This document shows positions 26,948-34,085 of a DNA stretch of 64,000 nt, one piece after another. The stretch is from CAZSBG01 sp964605145 (GTDB lineage: Bacteria; Zhuqueibacterota; Zhuqueibacteria; Thermofontimicrobiales; Thermofontimicrobiaceae), in NCBI GenBank assembly GCA_964605145.1, contig CAZSBG010000015.1, positions 1 to 64,000 of the forward strand. The letters are read 5' to 3'. The position numbers and the translations under genes were made by a program. The notes under the pieces were generated by a model, which had not been told where the DNA came from, did not search any database, and saw nothing but the letters and a program-made list of their open reading frames with translations. Every line of letters begins with the position of its first letter. Position 1 is the first letter of the stretch.

Positions 26948-28759
26948 ATGGGCAAAACGATAATTGAAAAGATAATTGAATCTCATAGCGATAGACATGT
27001 GAAGCCGGGCGATATTGTCGATGTTTCCATCGATGCGCGCGTGGCACGCGATTTCGGTGGCGCCAATGTTGTGAAGAATATTCGGGACAGCAACCTGTCC
27101 ATCGAAAACCCGGAAAAAACATTTTTTACGTTCGATTGCAACCCGGGAGGTTCTGACCAAAAATACGCCACCAATCAGCATATTTGCCGGCTTTTCGCCC
27201 GGGAAACCGGCATCAACGTATTCGACATCGACCAGGGCATCGGCACTCACATCGCCATCGAAAAAGGCCTGGTGAAACCTGGCGGCACATTCATTTCAAC
27301 GGATTCGCACGCTAATATCATGGGCGCCATCGGCGCGTTCGGCCAGGGCATGGGCGATCAGGATATTGCGGCGGCCTGGGCTTACGGGAAAATCTGGTTC
27401 AAGGTCCCGCCCACTGTCAAAATTATTTTGAAGGGAAAACCGGCGCCATTAGCCACGGCAAAAGACCTTACGCTTGCAATTTTGAAGGAAACCGGTGCGA
27501 ATGGTTTGTTAGGCTGCGCGTCCGAAGTGTACGGCGATATTGTCGACGATCTGGACCTGGCGGCGCGCATCACCATTGCCTCGATGAACACGGAAATGGG
27601 CGGCATCATCATGCTGTTCCCGCCCAATCAGGAAGTCATCGATTATTGCAATCACGCCAATGGAAAGAAAGTTGAGCCTGTGTACGCCGACGAAGACGCC
27701 GAGTACATTCGCGAACTTGTTGTCGACATTGAAGGCCTGGAGCCGCTTATTTCCAAGCCGGGACACCCGGAAGATGTGATTACCACGTGCGATATTGCGG
27801 ACATCAAAATCGACTCCGCGTTCATCGGCTCGTGCACCAATGGCCGTTACGAAGACATGGTCGAAGCCGCGCGAATTCTCAACGGACGGAAAGTGGCGCC
27901 GGGCGTGGTGCTGAAAATTGTGCCTGCCACAAATTCGGTGTGGAAGCGTTGCCTGGATGACGGACTCATCGAAATTTTCAAAACTGCCGGCGCGCTGGTG
28001 GGCAATGCCGGTTGCGCCGGCTGTGCGAACGGACAAATCGGACAAAACGGGCCGGGGGAAGTCACCATCAGTACGGGGAACAGGAATTTTACCGGCAAGC
28101 AGGGAAAAGGCGAAGTGTACCTGGCTTCACCGGCAACGGTTGCGGCTTCGGCAGTTTCCGGGATCATCACCATCGCGAAACGCATTCCGAGAAATCCGAC
28201 TTTATTTCAATCCGGCATCCTAAAAAGAAAGCAGCGCACCGAAGAAAAAGCACCCGAAAAATCAGGGGCAAAACCAACCGTGGTTCAGGGACGAGTGTGG
28301 GTCGTCCGCCACGATAATATCGATACGGACATGATTTTCCACAATCGCTATCTGGCTATCACCGATATCGAACAAATGGGCCAATACACGTTCGACAATC
28401 TCAAGGGCTGGGAAGATTTCGCGAAAAAGGCGAAGCCGGGCGATATTGTGGTTGCCGGTAAAAATTTTGGCGCCGGCAGTTCCCGGCAGCAGGCTGTGGA
28501 CTGTTTCAAAAGCCTCGGCATTTCGCTTATCATTGCTGAATCGTTCAGCGCTATTTACGAACGCAACGCCATCAATGCCGGTATGCCGATTCTTCGCGCT
28601 GACCTTTCGAATACGGATATTCAGGACGGTGAGCAGATTCGCGTGGATTTTGAAACAGGAAAGATAGATCGATTGTCCGGGAATCAATCGATTAATGGTG
28701 AGCCTTTTTCCAGCGTTCAAATGGAAATTTATATGAGGGGCGGATTGTTGGGAAATTAA
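26948..28759 (+). CDS. Fused large + small subunit aconitase/3-isopropylmalate dehydratase-type hydro-lyase
   Basis: Iron-sulfur hydro-lyase of 603 residues joining both parts usually encoded separately. The large domain (about 1-425) has FISTDSHANIMGAIGAFGQG, the cluster cysteines in FIGSCTNGRYEDM and GNAGCAGCANGQIG, and STGNRNFTGKQGKGEVYLAS. A short charged linker precedes the small swivel domain (about 445-603) with DNIDTDMIFHNRYL and FGAGSSRQQAV. Candidate substrates are isopropylmalate, homocitrate/homoaconitate or a methylmalate-type acid; no leuA, leuB or lysine-pathway gene is nearby to decide. A strong GGAGGAG site fixes the start. A second, unfused pair of the same family lies at 32109 and 33538. 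Confidence 0.92.
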   Translation: MGKTIIEKIIESHSDRHVKPGDIVDVSIDARVARDFGGANVVKNIRDSNLSIENPEKTFFTFDCNPGGSDQKYATNQHICRLFARETGINVFDIDQGIGTHIAIEKGLVKPGGTFISTDSHANIMGAIGAFGQGMGDQDIAAAWAYGKIWFKVPPTVKIILKGKPAPLATAKDLTLAILKETGANGLLGCASEVYGDIVDDLDLAARITIASMNTEMGGIIMLFPPNQEVIDYCNHANGKKVEPVYADEDAEYIRELVVDIEGLEPLISKPGHPEDVITTCDIADIKIDSAFIGSCTNGRYEDMVEAARILNGRKVAPGVVLKIVPATNSVWKRCLDDGLIEIFKTAGALVGNAGCAGCANGQIGQNGPGEVTISTGNRNFTGKQGKGEVYLASPATVAASAVSGIITIAKRIPRNPTLFQSGILKRKQRTEEKAPEKSGAKPTVVQGRVWVVRHDNIDTDMIFHNRYLAITDIEQMGQYTFDNLKGWEDFAKKAKPGDIVVAGKNFGAGSSRQQAVDCFKSLGISLIIAESFSAIYERNAINAGMPILRADLSNTDIQDGEQIRVDFETGKIDRLSGNQSINGEPFSSVQMEIYMRGGLLGN

Positions 28760-28802
28760 ACCATTTCATTCGGTAGGTATATAAAGAATTGGTGATTGTC
28801 TT

Positions 28803-29093
28803 ATGGCTTTAGCAAATTTTCTTCAAAATAAAAGAAATGAAATCCTCGCCATTTCTAAAAAACATGGGGCATTCAATCTCAGAATCTTTGGTTCTGTGGC
28901 CCGAGGCGAATATGATGACTTAAGCGACATTGACATTTTAGTTGATGTGGAAACTGGCACAAGTTTATTCGATCTCGGGGGATTATCTATCGAATTGGAA
29001 AATCTGCTTGGAAAAAAAGTAGATATTGTAACCGAAAGGGGACTCAGAAATCGAATTCGAGATAAAATACTCAAGGAGGCAAAACCTTTATGA
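28803..29093 (+). CDS. mntA: MntA-type nucleotidyltransferase antitoxin
   Basis: Minimal nucleotidyltransferase of 96 residues with the motif FGSVARGEYDDLSDIDILVD (GS-x-DxD) near residue 31 and the third carboxylate in KKVDIVTE. In characterised pairs MntA adds AMP to HepT and neutralises its RNase activity. Its stop overlaps the start of the hepT-like gene (TATGAG), the usual arrangement. The partner is disrupted by a MITE, so this antitoxin is probably an orphan. Confidence 0.9.
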   Translation: MALANFLQNKRNEILAISKKHGAFNLRIFGSVARGEYDDLSDIDILVDVETGTSLFDLGGLSIELENLLGKKVDIVTERGLRNRIRDKILKEAKPL

Positions 29094-29606
29094 GGGATGA
29101 TCTTGAAAGAATCATAGATATTGATGAAGCAATTGTTAGGATTGAGAAATATGCTCACTATGGAAAAGTAGAATTTGAGAGAGAAGAATTAATCCAAAAT
29201 TGGATTATCCATCATCTACAAATTATCGGTGAAGCTGCAGCGAAACTCTCTAACCTGAATTATTCACAAATTTCAAACAAAAGATGTTTTGATTAATGTT
29301 ATTAATGAATTTAATCAGATATATGAAATTTAACAAAGTTAGATATAATGAATTCGGAATTAAGCACCATTCAGGCTATCTGGATTCCTTAATGCATTAC
29401 AATGAATAATCCAGGCTAAGGAATTCAGACTAAATCATGATCAAATTCCATGGGATAAAATTATCGGAATGCGGAACATTCTTGTACATAATTACTTTGA
29501 AATTGATATAGAAATCGTTTGGGCCGTTATTTTAAACGACTTGCCCGACTTAAAAATAAAAATTCAAAATCTTATAACAACTCTGAATACAGAAAACAGT
29601 AAATAA
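29090..29606 (+). pseudogene. hepT: HepT-type HEPN toxin split by a MITE
   Basis: The N-terminal part (68 residues as read now, the last ones encoded by the element) carries IDEAIVRIEKYAHYGKVEFE and IIGEAAAKLS. After the element the same gene resumes with KEFRLNHDQIPWDKIIGMRN and ILVHNYFEID, which holds the RNase motif R-x4-H-x-Y (29472-29495). Deleting the 162-bp element and one CTAA joins the parts in frame to a 116-residue HepT of normal length. The catalytic motif is on the distal side, so the toxin should be inactive. Confidence 0.93.
29254..29415 (-). mobile_element. MITE copy D, complete (162 bp), inside hepT
   Basis: Ends CCTGAATTATTCA (29254-29266) and, inverted, CCTGGATTATTCA (29403-29415). 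Target duplications are CTAA at 29250-29253 and 29416-29419. Opposite orientation to the other three copies. Most similar to copy C except for a variable stretch of about 30 bp in the AT-rich part. It carries no transposase gene. Confidence 0.95.
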
Positions 29607-29630
29607 ATTGAAATAAAAATTGGGGCCGTA

Positions 29631-31196
29631 ATGAAAATTTTCAAACCAGTACTTCTGTTTTTATTTTTACTCATTCTGTTTTTACCGATGCAATCGCAAG
29701 CCTGCACCACTGTGATGGCCGGTAAAAAAGCAACCAAAGACGGTTCGGTGATCGTCGCCTACGCTTCGGACAGCCGCACCTCCCGAACCTGGTTCAACAT
29801 CATACCGCATCAGGATTACAAGGCCGGCGCTTTGTGCGCTGTTTATAAAAACACGAAGCTGACCAAGAGTCCAAGCGATTTATCCAAAGCGATTTTCGTT
29901 GGCAATATTCCGCAGGTTGCTGAAACGTACAAATTCATCAATACATCGTATCCGTGCATGAACGAAAACCAGTTGATGATTGGCGAATCCACATTTGGCG
30001 GTTGGGACACGCTTCGCAACAAAAACGCTATGTTCACCATCGAAGAATTGTGTCGCATTGTACAGGAACGCGCCAGCACGGCTCGCGAAGCCATTTTAAT
30101 TATCGATGAATTGACAAAACAGTACGGCTACAATGACGCCGGCGAACATCTCGCAATTGGCGACAAAAACGAAATCTGGTGCCTTGAAATTTTGGGCTGC
30201 GGACATGACCAGATCGGCGCAGTCTGGGCGGCCCAGCGCGTGCCGGATGATCATGTAAGCGTGGACGGCAACGGCAGTCGAATTCGGCAGATCGACCTCG
30301 ATGATCCGGAATACTTTATGGCCTCGGACAATGTCTTTGATGTGGCCATCAAATACGGCTGGTGGGATCCTGAAAGCGGCGATCCATTTGAATTCTGCTA
30401 CGCATACGCGCCAGACAACAGAACAAGCCTGGCCACCCGCCGGCGCGAATGGCGCGTTTTGGATTTGTTAGCGCCTTCGTTGAAGCTCGATCCCAATTCC
30501 GAAAACTACCCGTTTTCAGTGAAACCGGACAGCCTTGTCAAAATTCAGGATGTCATGGCGATTATGCGGGACACGTTCGAAAATACCCCGTTCGACATGA
30601 CCAAAAATATGATTGTGAAAAATAAAAAGGGCGAAGCTGCTAAAAGTCCTTACGCCAATCCGTTTATGCATTACGATATGATGCCGCTGTTCAAAGTGAA
30701 CGGAGGCTGGAACGAAATGGGCGAGCGAACCATTGCCCGGTATTACTGTAATTTTGTGTTCGTGGCCCAGGCCCGCGACTGGCTGCCGGACCCCATCGGC
30801 GGATTGGTGTGGTTTGGCTATGACAACCCGGCCATGACCGCCTACGCGCCAATTTATGTCGGAATAACCGATGTGCCGGATTCCTACAAAATCAATGGAC
30901 GCGGTGGCTTCAATCACGATTGCGCGTGGTGGGCGTTCAACCGCGTGGCGGATTTGTCGGCCCAAAAATGGGGCTGGATGCGATTGGATGTGGACTCAGC
31001 CCGAATCGCTGTTGAACAAAGAGCTTTTTCTCAACAAAAGGAAATCGAAGAAAAAGCAGTGTACCTGTTTCAGAAAAATCCCAAAAAAGCGAAAAAATTT
31101 CTGACCCAATACAGCAATGAATTTATGGAACGAATTGTTCAGGATTGGTGGAAATTAGGCGATGATTTGTGGACCAGGTATACCGGGAAGTTTTGA
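29631..31196 (+). CDS. Exported C69-family dipeptidase
   Basis: Peptidase of the Ntn-hydrolase C69 (PepD-like) family, 521 residues. After a signal peptide (residues 1-24), cleavage would expose the catalytic N-terminal cysteine in ACTTVMAGKKATKDGSV. Further family motifs are WNIIP-like (WFNIIPHQDY) and IGDKNEIWCLEILGCGHDQ near residue 180. The C-terminal 60 residues are Lys-rich and helical. It probably cleaves dipeptides in the periplasm. It begins 25 nt after the broken hepT on the same strand. Confidence 0.92.
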   Translation: MKIFKPVLLFLFLLILFLPMQSQACTTVMAGKKATKDGSVIVAYASDSRTSRTWFNIIPHQDYKAGALCAVYKNTKLTKSPSDLSKAIFVGNIPQVAETYKFINTSYPCMNENQLMIGESTFGGWDTLRNKNAMFTIEELCRIVQERASTAREAILIIDELTKQYGYNDAGEHLAIGDKNEIWCLEILGCGHDQIGAVWAAQRVPDDHVSVDGNGSRIRQIDLDDPEYFMASDNVFDVAIKYGWWDPESGDPFEFCYAYAPDNRTSLATRRREWRVLDLLAPSLKLDPNSENYPFSVKPDSLVKIQDVMAIMRDTFENTPFDMTKNMIVKNKKGEAAKSPYANPFMHYDMMPLFKVNGGWNEMGERTIARYYCNFVFVAQARDWLPDPIGGLVWFGYDNPAMTAYAPIYVGITDVPDSYKINGRGGFNHDCAWWAFNRVADLSAQKWGWMRLDVDSARIAVEQRAFSQQKEIEEKAVYLFQKNPKKAKKFLTQYSNEFMERIVQDWWKLGDDLWTRYTGKF

Positions 31197-31248
31197 TAAT
31201 TTTAAGATTTTTACATACCAAAATAATTTATTAATCTCAAACATCACT

Positions 31249-31497
31249 ATGGACACATATAAAATATCAGAAAATGAGATAGCTTCTTTAAAAATTCAAT
31301 TCGAGATATTCAAGAAACTTGACATGTCTCAAAAATTATTACAGACCTTTGAGCTATCTGAAAATTTACAAGATATTACAAAATCAGAAATCCAGAAAAA
31401 TCATCCTGAATATAATCAAAAGCAAATTGTTCGACTTTTTCTAAAACGGATATTGGACAAAAAATTACATCAAAAAATTTACAGTAATTTATTTTGA
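31249..31497 (+). CDS. Small helical partner of the nucleotidyltransferase
   Basis: An 82-residue charged, helical protein (MDTYKISENEIASLKIQFE...) with a pattern SEIQKNHPEYNQKQIVRLFL. Short proteins with this HP-(E/D)-(Y/W) pattern often precede AbiEii-like nucleotidyltransferase genes. The gene's stop TGA overlaps the next frame by about 4 nt, suggesting translational coupling. An earlier in-frame start overlapping the C69 gene is possible but adds unlikely residues. Role: inferred second component of a two-gene module, not demonstrated. Confidence 0.6.
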   Translation: MDTYKISENEIASLKIQFEIFKKLDMSQKLLQTFELSENLQDITKSEIQKNHPEYNQKQIVRLFLKRILDKKLHQKIYSNLF

Positions 31498-32072
31498 AAT
31501 CTATGACCGGTCAAAAAAAATTCTTGTCAAACATCATTCGCAATTTGGATGTAGCAAATATCCCGTATATGATATGTGGTTCACTGAGCAGCTCATTATA
31601 CGGGGAGCCCAGAGCAACAATGGATATTGACATAATCATTAAATGTGGGATAAAACAAATTCAAAAATTTATTCATGAATTTCCAGAAAATGATTATTAC
31701 GCTGATTTAGATTCTGCTGAAGAAGCATTAAGAACAAAATCTATGTTCAATATCATTGATTTAAATAGCGGCTGGAAAGCTGATTTCATTTTTCTTAAAG
31801 ATAGTGAATTTGCGCATGAAGAGTTCGCAAGAAGAAAATCGGCCAAATTACTTGGTATTGATCTGAAGATTCTATCAGAAGAAGATACAATTTTAAGTAA
31901 ACTTGAATGGGCAAAAATTGGGGAGTCAGAGCGTCAATTTCGTGATGCCCTCGGCGTAGCAATTGCAAAATGGGAAGTTATAGACTTCAAATATTTAAAA
32001 AGTTGGGCTCGTAAAATTGATGTCGAAACTTTATTAGACAAATTATTAGAAGAAGCGAAAAAACTACAATAA
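31494..32072 (+). CDS. AbiEii-like nucleotidyltransferase
   Basis: Nucleotidyltransferase of about 190 residues with MICGSLSSSLYGEPRATMDI and then DIII (GS...DxD, near residues 28-50) and a third acidic strand GWKADFIFLKD. The C-terminal part is helical. It resembles nucleotidyl transferase AbiEii/AbiGii-type proteins found in two-gene abortive-infection or toxin-antitoxin modules. The start may be the TTG at 31494 (overlapping the upstream stop) or the ATG at 31503; neither has a clear ribosome site. With the preceding 82-residue gene it forms a compact module inserted between the peptidase and leuC-like genes. Confidence 0.8.
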   Translation: MKSMTGQKKFLSNIIRNLDVANIPYMICGSLSSSLYGEPRATMDIDIIIKCGIKQIQKFIHEFPENDYYADLDSAEEALRTKSMFNIIDLNSGWKADFIFLKDSEFAHEEFARRKSAKLLGIDLKILSEEDTILSKLEWAKIGESERQFRDALGVAIAKWEVIDFKYLKSWARKIDVETLLDKLLEEAKKLQ

Positions 32073-32108
32073 GACATGTGATACAGGAATAATCGATAAG
32101 GACAAAAT

Positions 32109-33371
32109 ATGGCAAAGACGTTCGCTGAAAAATTATTAGCAAAACAGGCAGGATTGAACGAAACCATTGCCGGTCAGATTGTGACGGTAAAGCCGGCTCA
32201 CCTGTTGACCCACGATAATACCGCCGCCATCATCGGCAAGATTGGGAAAGAACTGGATAAATATGGCGTTGTCAATGATGAGCTTTCCGTGATTGTGCTC
32301 GACCATGTGGTGCCGGCGGCCAATGAAAAAACCGCTGCCAATCACAAAGCGGTCAGGGAATTTGTGAAAAAATTCGGATTGAAAAATTTCTTCGATGCCG
32401 GGGAAGGAATCTGTCATCAAATCGTGATTGAAAAAGGATTTGCGATCCCGGGAACCATCATCGTTGGTAGCGATTCGCATACCTGCTCGTATGGTGCGCT
32501 GGGCGTATTTTCAACCGGCATCGACAGAACAGAAGCGGCCGCGCTCATGCTGACCGGCGAAACCTGGCTGAAAGTACCGCAGAGCATTAAAATTTCATTA
32601 AAAGGTACATTTGCTCCCGGCGTTTCTGCCAAAGATTTGGTGTTGCAAATTATTGGCGATATCAAAGCCGACGGCGCTAATTACTGTTCGGTGGAATTCC
32701 ACGGGGAAATTCACAATCTCACCATCGAAGAACGCATCACCATCGCCAACATGGGCGTGGAAATGGGCGCCAAAGTCGCTGTTTTCCCGGTCGATGAAAA
32801 AGCCGAAGCGTATCTGGAATCGGTCGGCGTTCCGAGGGGCAGCTACGATAAAATCTGGGCGGATGACGGCGCTAACTATATTTGCGAATTGAATTACGAT
32901 TTGTCCGCGCTGGAGCCGGTGGTGGCCAAACCGCACACGGTGGACAATCTCGCCAAAATTTCTGAAGTGGAGGGCATCGAATTGCATCAGTGCCTGTTGG
33001 GAACCTGCACCAATGGTCGGCTGAGCGATTTCGAAATAGCCGCTTCCATTGTAAAGGGAAAGAAAATCTCTCACAATGTGCGATTTCTTATTTTGTCGGC
33101 GTCCCGTTCTGTATTCAATAAGGCCATTAAATTGGGATACATTGAAACACTGAGCGAGGCCGGCGCCATGATTTTACCGACCGGCTGCGGCCCCTGTCTC
33201 GGCGCGCATCTTGGAGTGCTCGCCCCGGGCGAAGTCTGCCTCAGCACGGCCAACCGCAATTTCAAAGGGCGCATGGGCTGCAAAGAAGCGGAAATTTACC
33301 TTGCCAGCCCGGCCACGGTTGCTGCTTCGGCCTTGACCGGTAAAATCACTGATCCGCGAAAGATTTCATAA
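32109..33371 (+). CDS. leuC: 3-isopropylmalate / homoaconitate dehydratase large subunit
   Basis: Large subunit of an aconitase-family hydro-lyase, 420 residues. It shows IVGSDSHTCSYGALGVFSTG, the 4Fe-4S cysteines in LLGTCTNGRLSDF and LPTGCGPCLGAHLG, and LSTANRNFKGRMGCKEAEIY. The short 420-residue form is that of the LeuC2/HacA/DmdA group found in archaea and many anaerobes, so isopropylmalate, homocitrate or 2,3-dimethylmalate are all possible. Small subunit encoded 166 bp downstream. AAGGA upstream of the ATG supports the start. Confidence 0.92.
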   Translation: MAKTFAEKLLAKQAGLNETIAGQIVTVKPAHLLTHDNTAAIIGKIGKELDKYGVVNDELSVIVLDHVVPAANEKTAANHKAVREFVKKFGLKNFFDAGEGICHQIVIEKGFAIPGTIIVGSDSHTCSYGALGVFSTGIDRTEAAALMLTGETWLKVPQSIKISLKGTFAPGVSAKDLVLQIIGDIKADGANYCSVEFHGEIHNLTIEERITIANMGVEMGAKVAVFPVDEKAEAYLESVGVPRGSYDKIWADDGANYICELNYDLSALEPVVAKPHTVDNLAKISEVEGIELHQCLLGTCTNGRLSDFEIAASIVKGKKISHNVRFLILSASRSVFNKAIKLGYIETLSEAGAMILPTGCGPCLGAHLGVLAPGEVCLSTANRNFKGRMGCKEAEIYLASPATVAASALTGKITDPRKIS

Positions 33372-33387
33372 GCCCAAGCAAAATTAT

Positions 33388-33507
33388 TCGCCACCAAGAC
33401 TCGAAGACTCAAAGAAACTGAAAGCAGAGCTATATTTGCTTCAACAAATTATGGCCATTAAAATAAACAAATTCAGTTTTTCTTCGCGACTTGGCGTCTT
33501 GGCGGCA
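33388..33507. repeat. Imperfect inverted repeat between leuC and leuD
   Basis: The left arm CGCCACCAAGACTCGAAGAC (33390 onward) is imperfectly inverted by the right arm around TCGCGACTTGGCGTCTTGGC (33485-33504), enclosing about 70 AT-rich bases. A related tract, AAAGACTCGAAG, occurs at 2259-2270 between the TonB receptor and lpd genes. It could be a small palindromic element of the CCAAGACGC-type seen in intergenic DNA of many bacteria; this is from general impression, not a search. Confidence 0.45.
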
Positions 33508-33537
33508 TAATATATCGACAAACCTACGAGGAAAAAT

Positions 33538-34029
33538 ATGTCAGAACATAAAGTATGGAAATATGGAAATGATATCAATACCGATATGCTTTTTCCGGGG
33601 AAATATACATACACATGCAGCACTGCCGAAGAAATCAAACCGCATTTGTTAGAAGACCTGGATCCAAATTTTGCCAGCCAGGTGAAACCGGGCGATATTA
33701 TTTTCGCGGGAAGCAACTTCGGCTGTGGCAGCTCGCGGGAGCAACCGGCGCTGGGCCTGCGCGCCGTGGGAATTCAGGCCGTTGTTGCCAAAAGTTACGC
33801 CCGAATTTTCTATCGCGCGGCCATTAACCAGGGCTTGCTGCTCATCGAATGCCCGGAAGCCATAGATGCATTCAAAGAAGGAGATGCGGTTGAACTTGAT
33901 TTGCAGAACGGAACCATCATCGTGGGTGGACAGAAATTCTCTTTCCCGACCTTGCCGACGGAGATTTTGGCTATCCGAGATGCAGGTGGCTTGCTGGAAT
34001 GTACCCGCCAAAAATTGGAAAGTCGATAA
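33538..34029 (+). CDS. leuD: 3-isopropylmalate / homoaconitate dehydratase small subunit
   Basis: Swivel subunit of 163 residues partnering the large subunit at 32109. Conserved segments are YGNDINTDMLFPGKYTY at the N-terminus and FGCGSSREQPALGLRAVGIQ near residue 60 (substrate-phosphate and dipole loop). The substrate-discriminating loop (GKYTYTCS) is of the LeuD2/DmdB style rather than the long YLKxI form. GAGG precedes the ATG. The fused gene at 26948 carries an independent copy of this domain. Confidence 0.92.
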   Translation: MSEHKVWKYGNDINTDMLFPGKYTYTCSTAEEIKPHLLEDLDPNFASQVKPGDIIFAGSNFGCGSSREQPALGLRAVGIQAVVAKSYARIFYRAAINQGLLLIECPEAIDAFKEGDAVELDLQNGTIIVGGQKFSFPTLPTEILAIRDAGGLLECTRQKLESR

Positions 34030-34085
34030 TTTTTTTCTGATGAAAAATTGATTTTCGAAACCATTGTGCGTAAAGGAACGGTCTC

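Noticed and set aside
27509..28045. 178-codon minus-strand frame in the fused dehydratase
   Set aside because: Shadow of conserved cluster-binding region on the other strand.
1..29419. Repeats as piggyBac-type (TTAA) elements
   Set aside because: Two of four duplications are CTAA, and no matching transposase or CCC-starting end is seen; only YTAA preference is supported.
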